Shown here: positions 1-7,261 of the stretch, in pieces
How positions within the stretch are numbered: position 1 is the first letter of the stretch
Layout: each line of letters begins with the position of its first letter
Source: Vibrio nitrifigilis
GTDB lineage: Bacteria > Pseudomonadota > Gammaproteobacteria > Enterobacterales > Vibrionaceae
DNA: 64,000 nt
Assembly: GCF_015686695.1 (NCBI RefSeq)
Contig: NZ_JADPMR010000004.1
Location: 372,001 to 436,000 of the forward strand
Direction of reading: 5' to 3'
The notes under the pieces: generated by a model
Told to the model about the DNA's origin: nothing
Databases searched by the model: none
The model's input: the letters and a program-made list of their open reading frames with translations, nothing else
Made by a program: the position numbers and the translations under genes

Positions 1-139
1 CGGATAGCCATTTTCCAAAAGGCATTTCATTTGTTACCAACACATCAGGTCTTTCAGAATCAACTTTTTTCCTTATATCTTCCCAATCACTACCTTCGGC
101 TGTTAAACCTTCAGGGAATTCAACATAGGTAATTTTCAT
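1..139 (-). CDS. Carbon-nitrogen hydrolase (nitrilase superfamily), N-terminal part only
   Basis: The gene runs off the left edge, leaving 46 codons from the ATG at 139. The visible protein starts MKITYVEFPEGL and has the stretch LVTNEMPFGKW. This fits the first beta-strand and the conserved early Glu (here in TNEMPFG) of nitrilase-superfamily amidohydrolases, which split C-N bonds in amides or nitriles with a Glu-Lys-Cys triad. Only the Glu region can be seen; Lys and Cys would lie outside the window. It is divergent from the Lrp/AsnC-type regulator that starts at 334, a common pairing for an amidohydrolase and its regulator. The family call is tentative because so little of the protein is present. 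Confidence 0.5.
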   Translation of the reverse strand, partial: MKITYVEFPEGLTAEGSDWEDIRKKVDSERPDVLVTNEMPFGKWLS

Positions 140-333
140 CTTGTATAATCCTTATCGCTGGTCGATTGATGCTTGATTACTAACTTACTGTAACAAAGGA
201 AAAATTCAGATAGGCAAGACGTCATCATTAACCAGCGATCTGTTGTTTATGCAGGTGAATCGTCGGTGATGCTGATAGATATGCTATATTGCATATCTCT
301 AATGACTTTGAACTACTGATTTTGAAAGGGTTT

Positions 334-753
334 ATGGACAAGTTTGATCAGAATATATTAGCTTGCCTAACTAATGATGCACGCCAAACTAACGCAGAAA
401 TAGCACGAAAAGTGGGTTTATCGCGCAGTGCTGTGTCGGAGCGTATTCGTAAAATGGAGGAACAGAAACTTATTCTGGGCTATCGAGCTGATCTAAAGGC
501 ACAAGAAAACAAGATTGCTGCTTATTTTCAATTGTCCTTTAGTCAGAGTTGTTGTGATGAAGTTGAGGTTATTATTCGGCCATACAAAGAAATCAAAAGT
601 TGCCACAGTACTTCGGGGGAAGTGGATATGATTATTTTTGCCGAAGCTGAGGGGATAACCGAATTAAACAACCTTAGAAACCGTCTTGAACAATTACCAA
701 ATTTGACGAGAATTATCACGCATACAGTCTTAGAAGAGCGTATTCGTAGGTAA
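334..753 (+). CDS. Lrp/AsnC family transcriptional regulator
   Basis: A 139-residue protein from the ATG at 334 (MDKFDQNILACL). An in-frame ATG at 289 would add 15 residues unlike the family, while GAAAGGG lies just before 334. Residues 4-60 form the AsnC winged helix-turn-helix (NAEIARKVGLSRSAVSERIRKME), and residues 65-139 fit the Lrp-type ligand-binding alpha/beta sandwich, with the dimer strand around GEVDMIIFAEA. Members bind DNA as dimers or octamers and respond to amino acids. It is divergent from the hydrolase fragment at 1-139, which is its likely target. The effector cannot be read from the sequence. Confidence 0.85.
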   Translation: MDKFDQNILACLTNDARQTNAEIARKVGLSRSAVSERIRKMEEQKLILGYRADLKAQENKIAAYFQLSFSQSCCDEVEVIIRPYKEIKSCHSTSGEVDMIIFAEAEGITELNNLRNRLEQLPNLTRIITHTVLEERIRR

Positions 754-1251
754 CGCACCGCTGCCATAAAAGGTTACCTAAATCACCAGAAAACCGATTG
801 GTATGAGTTAATTTAGTATCGATATTCAATTACCGCATAGATTGTTTGGGTGATGAAAGGAGTTATCCAGTACCTTTCAATATTATTGGTGCCATTTCGT
901 TATTGGGAATACAAAAAGTTATCTGCAGATCGATGTTGACGGCTTTATTCTAAGTAGCATTTGTCCCAACCCCAATTTACGGAACTGTTAGGTAAAAAAA
1001 CTGCTCTAAAATCATCTAGTAAACAATTCGTGATCACTCTATTAAGTCAGTTATTGACCGACTTTTCTTAATGATAGATTATGCTTCTAGTTGAGCATTT
1101 TTAACTAGACAGACATGTTCTGTAATTTGTGAGCGCTAGGAAAAATAAGACACATAGAACAGTATGTTGCAGCTATGGCGTATGTATTTTCTGAAAATAT
1201 TATAAAGACAATGTCTGCTGAAAAGACACTGTTAGTCGTTTAGGGAGAAAA
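754..1251. other. Intergenic stretch without a recognisable gene
   Basis: About 500 AT-rich bases between the Lrp-type gene and the GNAT gene. Both strands are broken by stops, and the longest open piece before the GNAT start encodes only some 28 residues (ending MSAEKTLLVV) with no known likeness. No complete attC-like repeat was found, although the GNAT gene behaves like an integron cassette. A purine-rich ribosome site (AGGGAGAAAA) sits just before 1252. Confidence 0.5.
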
Positions 1252-1713
1252 ATGGAAATTTCTTTATTAGCGGAACATCCGCACTGTGTACCAGAAATTG
1301 CTCAATGGTACTTTACCGAATGGGCTTCTAAATCTCCTACCGGAACTCTCGAAAAAGTAATAGTTGATGTAAAAGCGAGGTCAGAGAATAGAGACAAACT
1401 GCCACTTTCTTATATTGGGTTACAAAATGGAGTTTTAGCTGGTGTAGTGGAGCTAAAATTCAGAGAGCACAAAAAGTATCCGGAATATGAGCATTGGTTG
1501 GGAGGAGTATACGTTAAATCAGATTTTCGTAAGCAGGGAGTAGCAAAGGCAATAATAGTAAAAGCGTTGTCTCATGCTGACAGTTTGGGTATTTCTGAAT
1601 TGTATCTCCAAACGGAAGAAAAGAATGTGTCATTATACGCTCAGTTTGGTTTTAAAGAGCTTCATAAAGCAGAGCTTGGCATAACAATAATGGTACGGTT
1701 AAAAAAGGGATAA
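1252..1713 (+). CDS. GNAT family N-acetyltransferase (integron cassette gene)
   Basis: A 153-residue protein that fits the GNAT fold, whose members move an acetyl group from acetyl-CoA to an amine. The acetyl-CoA loop is seen around residues 85-100 as GVYVKSDFRKQGVAKAI, matching the family pattern Q/R-x-x-G-x-A. A second conserved piece, YAQFGFKEL, lies near residues 129-137. A ribosome site AGGGAGAAAA precedes the ATG. The stop codon lies inside the start of an attC site (1710-1830), as is usual for mobile integron cassettes, where GNAT genes are common cargo. The acetyl acceptor is unknown; antibiotics, protein N-termini and small amines are all possible. Confidence 0.8.
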   Translation: MEISLLAEHPHCVPEIAQWYFTEWASKSPTGTLEKVIVDVKARSENRDKLPLSYIGLQNGVLAGVVELKFREHKKYPEYEHWLGGVYVKSDFRKQGVAKAIIVKALSHADSLGISELYLQTEEKNVSLYAQFGFKELHKAELGITIMVRLKKG

Positions 1714-1830
1714 CAGATTGCTCAAGCAGACTGCTAATACGTGTCATTTTTAATCTAAAACGTTTAGTGATTGTAGAACATTACGATAAGCTGGGTATTG
1801 CGTTACCCAGCCGCTTATCAAGGCGTTATG
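1710..1830. other. Integron attC recombination site, VCR type
   Basis: A roughly 120-base element whose ends are imperfect inverted complements. The left end reads GATAACAGATTGCTCAAGC and the right end, reverse-complemented, reads CATAACGCCTTGATAAGCGG. They share ATAAC, TTG and AAGC in register, with one extra base on one side as in attC hairpins. The right end finishes GGCGTTATG, the usual cassette junction core. Length and end sequences resemble Vibrio VCR repeats. It ends the GNAT cassette and opens the GFA cassette. No integrase gene is in the window. Confidence 0.75.
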
Positions 1831-1851
1831 TAACTATAGAAGGATCTCACT

Positions 1852-2256
1852 ATGACAGTAATTTATAAAGGGAGTTGTTTATGTGGTCAGGTTACTTTTG
1901 AAACTTCTGGTTTCAAAGATCATATAGCAAATTGCCATTGTTCAATGTGCCGTAAATTTCATGGGGCTGCATTTGGCACATTATCTAAAGTTAAAAATCT
2001 AACTTGGCTATCAGGTCAAGAACTACTCAAAGATTATGTTGCTCCAAACGGCACAATGAGAACATTTTGTGCAAACTGCGGGTCTAGTATTGGTTTTCGT
2101 AGTAAAGGTAATCCTTTGTCAGAAATCGAGCTTTCGCTGTCGTTATTCGATGAAAATATTCCAGTAAAAGCCGATGCCCATATTTTTACGGATTACAAAA
2201 GTAATTGGTATGAAATAACCGATGATCTTCCCCAATATAAGGAAGGTCGAGAGTAA
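1852..2256 (+). CDS. GFA/CENP-V domain protein (Mss4-like fold; integron cassette gene)
   Basis: A 134-residue GFA-family protein. Two zinc-binding pairs are clear: CLCG (residues 9-12) with CHCSMC (28-33), and CANCG (73-77). The family is named after an enzyme once thought to join glutathione to formaldehyde, but most members, including this short one, have no proven reaction. A weak ribosome site (GAAGGATCT) precedes the ATG at 1852. The gene begins about 20 bases after the attC junction at 1825-1830 and is followed by what looks like the first bases of another attC, so it appears to be a captured cassette. Function beyond zinc binding is not inferred. Confidence 0.85.
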   Translation: MTVIYKGSCLCGQVTFETSGFKDHIANCHCSMCRKFHGAAFGTLSKVKNLTWLSGQELLKDYVAPNGTMRTFCANCGSSIGFRSKGNPLSEIELSLSLFDENIPVKADAHIFTDYKSNWYEITDDLPQYKEGRE

Positions 2257-2266
2257 CAGTATAGTC

Positions 2267-2284
2267 ACATAACAAACGTCCAAT
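2267..2284. other. Truncated attC left end
   Basis: The bases ACATAACAAACGTCC, just after the GFA stop codon, match the conserved left end of VCR-type attC sites (ATAACAAACG). The match stops after about 15 bases and runs straight into a regulator fragment read on the other strand, so the rest of the repeat is lost. This would be the edge of the cassette region. Confidence 0.5.
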
Positions 2285-2527
2285 ACTTTTCCTAATATGG
2301 CAGAAGCTAGTTCTAGCTTGTTTAGACAAACGTACCTCGACCAATAAATAATTTTCCCCTTTGTCATTTAGTGACTTATAAGCTCTTGAAACAGTTATAG
2401 GCGTCGTTCCAAGTTTTTCAGCGAGTAACCGATGAGTGGTTAAGCTCTTTGAACTCGGTGAACATTCACCTGCTTTGATTTTCTTGTCGACGAATTTTGC
2501 TATTCGGAAGAATTTACTATTACTCAC
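2285..2527 (-). pseudogene. GntR family (MocR/YtrA-like) regulator fragment
   Basis: Only the N-terminal DNA-binding part is recognisable. From the ATG at 2527 the protein contains SLTTHRLLAEKLGTTPITVSRAYKSLNDKG, the winged helix of GntR regulators. After KSLNDKG the frame slips: the expected continuation (YWSRYVCLNKLELASAILGKVLD) is in a neighbouring frame and ends where the truncated attC begins near 2284. The effector or aminotransferase-like domain is absent. The fragment therefore looks cut by cassette insertion or deletion and then frameshifted. No intact product is expected. Confidence 0.6.
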
Positions 2528-2707
2528 AAAGGGTCACTAGAGCAATCTTCATTCTCAATAGCATATAACATATGTTTTTTTAGTAATTTTTATTATTTAA
2601 ATATATCAAATCAATATTGACATAACTCAATTGTGGTAATAATCTACAAAAAATAATATTGAATCAATTCAATGCAAACTATAACAACATCAAATCAGGC
2701 TTAAAAA

Positions 2708-3330
2708 ATGTTAAAAGAAATGGTAGAGGCACTTAAAAAGCAAAGTGTTCAAGAAGTACATGTATCATATGAAGCTACAAATAAATTAGTTAGTTCATTC
2801 AGTCACTTACGATTTAGAGAGGACAGTGAGTGGCTTAACGTAAGAGAATGGCTTGGAAATGTAGTCAAGCACAGCCTTAATGATGAAGTAATCCATTCTA
2901 TTCAGGGTTTTAAATCAGATGATGAGCAATGTGCCCTGATTATCCGCGGTTTACCTGTTGATAGTCATTTATGTGCGACGCCATACAACGGTTATGTTCC
3001 ACCATCAAAACCTCCCCTAGCTATTTTTACTTATATTGGTATATGTCAATTTTCTGGATTGAACTTGTGTCATACCAAAATGAAAATAAAGGGTTCTTAT
3101 TTAGGAATGTGGTACCAGCACTCAATGTTCTAAATGAAAAGTCATTTCATGGATCCATTTTTACCTTTGGTCATCATGTGAATAATCCGGATTTACCATT
3201 AGCATGTGAACCAGTGACTGTGAGACGTGGCTGCCCTAAATTTTTATCACATGAATCATTAAAATAACTCGTGATATATCAACCTGATGATTTATTGATA
3301 ATTAAAACCAGAGAACACATCGGCAAAGAT
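2708..3330 (+). pseudogene. Fe(II)/2-oxoglutarate-dependent oxygenase (TauD/clavaminate synthase-like), broken
   Basis: The reading frame starting at 2708 gives about 118 residues in the style of clavaminate synthase-like oxygenases (LIIRGLPVDSHL, then PPSKPPLAIFTYIG). It then continues in another frame with NENKGFLFRNVVPALN and NNPDLPLACEP, ending near 3267. A further piece, YQPDDLLIIKTREHIGK, matches the family's late strand (normally PGDLLIIDNRRAVHGR) and stops near 3318. The HxD iron-binding segment is not visible. Length, frame changes and lost residues point to a decayed gene of about 320 codons. The substrate is unknown. The permease at 3457 follows on the same strand. Confidence 0.5.
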
Positions 3331-3456
3331 TAAGCTTCCATTAACTAAGAAAGTCGACAATGAATATCAAATCCTGCGGCAACGAGGTTTAGGCCGTATG
3401 GATACCTCTGTGCTTTTCAAAATCTACAGTTTATAACTTCGATAGGAAACTACCTT

Positions 3457-4239
3457 ATGGAACTCTTCGGTAATGACATTACATTTTTAATATTAATAGC
3501 ATTAATGGTATCGGCCTTTGCGGCCGGTTTTATTGACTCAGTAGCTGGTGGGGGAGGTTTAATTTTAGTTCCATCTTTTATCCTTGCTGGATTGCCTCCT
3601 CAGTTAGCTCTTGGACAAGAAAAAATTGTTAGTACATTAGGTACTATCGCAGCAATACGCAATTTCATGCGAAATAAAAAGGTAATTTGGACTGCAGTTG
3701 CAACCGGCATTCCTGCAGGTCTTGTCGGTGCATATGCGGGAGCACAATCAATTCTCTACTTTGATCCCGATACTATCGGCAAAATTATTCTCTTTATGCT
3801 TCCTTTCGGAATAATCTTATCTTTCATTCCGAAAAAGAAACGCAATGAAGATAATTCTACGCCAATTAATAAACAGGTCCTTTTATTCGGCGTACCAGCC
3901 GCTGTGTTCGTAATTGGTTTCTATGATGGATTCTTCGGGCCTGGTACAGGTAGCTTTTTAATTCTAGCGTTACACTACTTACTGAGGTTCGATTTAGTTT
4001 CAGCATCCGCGACTTCAAAATTATTTAATTTTTCGTCTAACATAGGCGCATTATTCGCCTTCATGATTGCAGGTAACGTCTTATATATGTTGGCGATACC
4101 TTTAGTAGCAATGAATTTACTTGGTAACCATGTTGGTAGCTCATCAGCAATGAAGTATGGCGCTAAACTGATTCAACGAACCATTTCAGTTTCACTCAGT
4201 CTACTGATGATTTCACTGGGGTATAAATTTCTGTTCTAA
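3457..4239 (+). CDS. TSUP (TauE/SafE) family membrane permease
   Basis: A 260-residue membrane protein with about eight hydrophobic segments. The N-terminus contains the TSUP signature AAGFIDSVAGGGGLILVPS (residues 21-39), and a second half-repeat has DGFFGPGTGSFLI (about 152-164). Family members, such as YfcA-like proteins, are thought to export or import sulfur-containing anions or organic acids such as sulfite and sulfoacetate. It sits downstream of the broken TauD-like oxygenase, so the two may once have served organosulfur use. That link is inference only. The ribosome site is GATAGGAAACT before the ATG. Confidence 0.85.
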   Translation: MELFGNDITFLILIALMVSAFAAGFIDSVAGGGGLILVPSFILAGLPPQLALGQEKIVSTLGTIAAIRNFMRNKKVIWTAVATGIPAGLVGAYAGAQSILYFDPDTIGKIILFMLPFGIILSFIPKKKRNEDNSTPINKQVLLFGVPAAVFVIGFYDGFFGPGTGSFLILALHYLLRFDLVSASATSKLFNFSSNIGALFAFMIAGNVLYMLAIPLVAMNLLGNHVGSSSAMKYGAKLIQRTISVSLSLLMISLGYKFLF

Positions 4240-4264
4240 GCGTCAGCCACAAAATTTATACGAT

Positions 4265-4295
4265 AGAACTCTCATTCAATGCGGATGAGAGTTCT
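4265..4295. terminator. Perfect 11-bp hairpin after the TSUP gene
   Basis: AGAACTCTCAT (4265-4275) and ATGAGAGTTCT (4285-4295) pair perfectly around a 9-base loop, 25 bases after the permease stop. No T-run follows, so it may act as a weak terminator or an RNA 3'-end stabiliser. Confidence 0.45.
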
Positions 4296-4469
4296 AGCAC
4301 GTCACTGCCACAAATCCTATAGAGTTGGGGCGGTCCTAGCCTAAGGATTACTCCTTGTGACTTTATGCATGATGTTGTTAATGCAACTTTGTTGATAGTG
4401 TTTGTGTATTCTTAACATATTATAAAGGCAACGTTGGTTAAAAAGGATCTGTTAGGTAAATCAGAAGTT

Positions 4470-5015
4470 ATGAGTAAGAGAATTATTGAAGTCATTGATT
4501 ATCAGCCTGAATGGCGGTTTGAGTTTGCCACAGAAAAAGAGCGCATTAGTTCTGTTTTAACTGCCGCTAATATTTATGCGATACACCATATCGGCAGCAC
4601 ATCGGTTGAAGGGCTATGCGCTAAGCCAATCATCGACATTCTTTTGGAAGTGAACAGCCTTGATACTTTAGATTCTGAATCAGCCAAGATGGCTTCTTTG
4701 GGCTATTTAGCAAAGGGTGAATTTGGTATTAAAGGGCGTCGTTATTTCCAAAAAGGTGGAATACAAAGAACGCATCAGGTTCATGCATTCCTAGCGGGCT
4801 CGCCGGAAGTGAAAAGGCATATCGCATTTCGTGACTATCTCAGAGCATTTCCTGATGTAGCGTTTAAGTACGGGGAAATCAAAAAGGCGGGTGCGCTCAT
4901 GTGTAACAATGACATCGATGTTTATATTGATTACAAAAACAGTTTTATAAAAGAACATGAAGCAAAGGCACTGCGGTGGAAATCTGCCTCAAAGAACCAT
5001 CAATATTCAGACTAG
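4470..5015 (+). CDS. GrpB family protein (UPF0157, nucleotidyltransferase-like)
   Basis: A 181-residue protein from the ATG at 4470 (MSKRIIEVIDYQPEW). A TTG at 4434 would add 12 residues that do not fit the family, whose members start just before the VxxYxPxW motif. Seen are IHHIGSTSVEGLCAKPIIDILLEV (about residues 42-65), the GS and DxxxE pattern of the nucleotidyltransferase fold, and TNQVH-like THQVHAF near 113. Biochemical function is unproven in the family; some members are fused to CoaE. It converges with the MFS gene at 5020, leaving four bases between stops. Confidence 0.85.
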   Translation: MSKRIIEVIDYQPEWRFEFATEKERISSVLTAANIYAIHHIGSTSVEGLCAKPIIDILLEVNSLDTLDSESAKMASLGYLAKGEFGIKGRRYFQKGGIQRTHQVHAFLAGSPEVKRHIAFRDYLRAFPDVAFKYGEIKKAGALMCNNDIDVYIDYKNSFIKEHEAKALRWKSASKNHQYSD

Positions 5016-5019
5016 TTTC

Positions 5020-6180
5020 TTAGCTTATCTTTGGCTGCTCAACATGATCCGATTTTCTTTGTGTCAGAAATAGCAATGCAATGATTAGGGCTGCAATTCC
5101 CGCAACCATAAAGGTGTCTCGGCCGTTGCCTGGGATATAACTCATAAATGAGGAAAGGAATTGGCCTAGAAAGATCGCCACTGAAAGCATTGCTAAGTTC
5201 TGGTTGCGGTGCGAGGCGTAACTGCGTTCAACGATCATATGGTTAACTAAAGGAACCGATAGTCCAAAGCCTATTCCCATGACGATGGCACCTACGATCA
5301 TGATTGGTAAACTGCCACTTGAATACAGAGCATGGGATAGGGCATAAGCGATAAATGCGAGGCTTAATGTGCTTATACTGCCCAGTTTATGTTGTACTTT
5401 GGGCATTTGTGATGCGGCACCTACCGCAATCAGTGAGATAAACGCCATAAAGTAACCCGTTTGCGATTCATTCAACCCCAGCGTACTGAGAAAACGAGGC
5501 ATCATAATAACGGCGGTAAAAAACAGAATCATGGATAAACAGGCAGCAAAATAGACAATACGAACTTGCTCTTTACCTGTGGTTTCTTCCGGTTTTATTG
5601 AGGAGTTAGTCATGCCATGGTGGAATAGGCGTGGTTTGGGCACAAAGCTGACGACCAAAATTAAAAATACCCATGCCATTAGGTAAAGGTAAAAAGGGAA
5701 AGACCAGTTCATTTTGGCCAAAATGCCACCGATGGCGAGAAATATCACACCGCCTAATTCAATCGACATGCCTTGCAGAGCAATCATTTTAAGCCGTTGT
5801 GAACCCTGATAAAAATCAGAAATGAGGGCTGTTCCCGATGCCATTACCATTGCGGTTGCTCCACCTAACACCAACCTATCTGCAAATAAAACAACCGTAT
5901 TCTCAATCCACATACCGATGATGCCTAAAGCGCCATACAGCACCAAGCCAATAATCAGTAATGAATAGGCTCCAAGCCGTTTCATTACTCGCCCTACTGG
6001 TGCGCCAAAAATCACCACGCCTAAAGAGGGAAGGGTGACTAACCAGCTACTTTGCTGAGGGGATAGGTGAAGCTGGTTAGCAATATCAGGCAAACCAGGC
6101 ACAATAACGCACCCTACCATGATGGTAAGACAGGCGACCGCCATAAGAGCAAACGCACCTAAATTCCCTAATTTTGTCAT
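5020..6180 (-). CDS. MFS transporter
   Basis: A 386-residue protein with about 12 hydrophobic segments, typical of drug or solute:H+ antiporters of the major facilitator superfamily. The loop after helix 2 reads GAPVGRVMKRLGAYSLL, close to the MFS motif A (GxxxDRxGRR), though the acidic residue is missing. Helix 5 has GMSIELGGVIFLAIGG. It is divergent from the LysR-type gene at 6311 with about 130 bases between them, so that regulator probably controls it. The substrate cannot be read from sequence. Confidence 0.85.
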   Translation of the reverse strand: MTKLGNLGAFALMAVACLTIMVGCVIVPGLPDIANQLHLSPQQSSWLVTLPSLGVVIFGAPVGRVMKRLGAYSLLIIGLVLYGALGIIGMWIENTVVLFADRLVLGGATAMVMASGTALISDFYQGSQRLKMIALQGMSIELGGVIFLAIGGILAKMNWSFPFYLYLMAWVFLILVVSFVPKPRLFHHGMTNSSIKPEETTGKEQVRIVYFAACLSMILFFTAVIMMPRFLSTLGLNESQTGYFMAFISLIAVGAASQMPKVQHKLGSISTLSLAFIAYALSHALYSSGSLPIMIVGAIVMGIGFGLSVPLVNHMIVERSYASHRNQNLAMLSVAIFLGQFLSSFMSYIPGNGRDTFMVAGIAALIIALLFLTQRKSDHVEQPKIS

Positions 6181-6310
6181 ATTGTATTACATCCGTTGTG
6201 TTGAACTGTGCATCATTGATACTCGATTGGTGTCGCACCAGTTATAGCCAGATGTTGTTAGTAAAGGAAATAGATTGAATTGATACTGGTAATCAGTAAA
6301 GATGATAACC

Positions 6311-7195
6311 ATGTTAGAAATTAAACCAATGCGATATTTTATCGCTATCGCCGAAGAGCTGCATTTTGGACGCGCAGCTAAACGGCTACATATTGTGCAG
6401 CCAGCGTTGAGTATGCAAATTAAAAAGTTGGAAGAAACGTTAGGCGCTAACCTATTAATTCGCAATCGACATCAAGTCTCTTTAACGCCGATTGGCGAAC
6501 TGTTCTACAAAGAAGCCATTGATATTGTGGCGCGTACAGAACGCTTGGCAACGCGAGTTGGGTTAGCGAGTCAGGGAGAGATTGGTCAACTTAAGATCGG
6601 CGTTTCTGCGAGCGCTTTGACTAGTGAAATTCTGCCTAATCTTATCAAGAGATTTAAAACGCTATATCCGCATATTCAAGTTGAGCTAAAAGAGGTTCAC
6701 CCTGCAACACAGCAAAAATCCTTACTGACTCGAGAAGTCGATATCGTGATAGGGCCTAGTCAGGTGTTTGCTGGGGTTCAGGATAAAGTTAATGGTATTT
6801 ATCTTAGTCAATTCGGCTTTAAGTTAGCGTGCTCTGATGAGCATTCCCTTGCTAAGCACAATAGGGTTGATGTGGAGAGCTTGCAACAGGAAACTTTTGT
6901 AGGATTGTCGGCTGATGAGGATGTTCTCGGCATGATGGTCACTGGATTCGCGTTGCCTTTTATTCCTCGGCATTCGATACAAGTGAAAAGTACAGCCGCG
7001 CTCTTTAGTGTCGTGGAATCTAATTTGGGGGTGGCGATTGTTTCTAGTGCATTAGAAAGAACGGCTCCGCCAAACCTTGTTTTTCTCGATCTCGAAGGGA
7101 TAGAAAATAACATGCCTATCTACGCGTTTACACGTCATAGCGATCAAGACCCAGTTTTGCATCATTTCAACGAGTTAATATTAAATCAGTGCTAA
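6311..7195 (+). CDS. LysR family transcriptional regulator
   Basis: A 294-residue LysR-type regulator. The start is taken at the ATG at 6311 (MLEIKPMRYF), three codons inside the longest frame, as family members begin close to the first helix. The winged helix lies at residues 4-62 (FGRAAKRLHIVQPALSMQIKKLE), followed by the linker helix and a periplasmic-binding-like effector domain (about 90-290; LKIGVSASALTSEILPN). It is divergent from the MFS transporter at 5020-6180 and is likely its activator or repressor, responding to a small effector. It converges with groEL, with a terminator hairpin at 7231-7252 between them. Confidence 0.9.
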   Translation: MLEIKPMRYFIAIAEELHFGRAAKRLHIVQPALSMQIKKLEETLGANLLIRNRHQVSLTPIGELFYKEAIDIVARTERLATRVGLASQGEIGQLKIGVSASALTSEILPNLIKRFKTLYPHIQVELKEVHPATQQKSLLTREVDIVIGPSQVFAGVQDKVNGIYLSQFGFKLACSDEHSLAKHNRVDVESLQQETFVGLSADEDVLGMMVTGFALPFIPRHSIQVKSTAALFSVVESNLGVAIVSSALERTAPPNLVFLDLEGIENNMPIYAFTRHSDQDPVLHHFNELILNQC

Positions 7196-7227
7196 AGGTT
7201 TGGTTGCACTTAGCATTTTTAGAGTAA

Positions 7228-7252
7228 GAAAAAGGCCACCGGAGTGGCCTTT
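7228..7252 (-). terminator. Rho-independent terminator for groEL2
   Basis: AAAGGCCAC (7231-7239) and GTGGCCTTT (7244-7252) form a 9-bp stem with a 4-base loop. Read on the minus strand it is followed by TTTTTC, directly after the groEL stop codon. Confidence 0.8.
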
Positions 7253-7261
7253 AATGAGTGG

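Noticed and set aside
4320..4470. Possible second attC before the GrpB gene
   Set aside because: GrpB genes are common cassettes, but no inverted ATAAC/GTTAT ends were found here.
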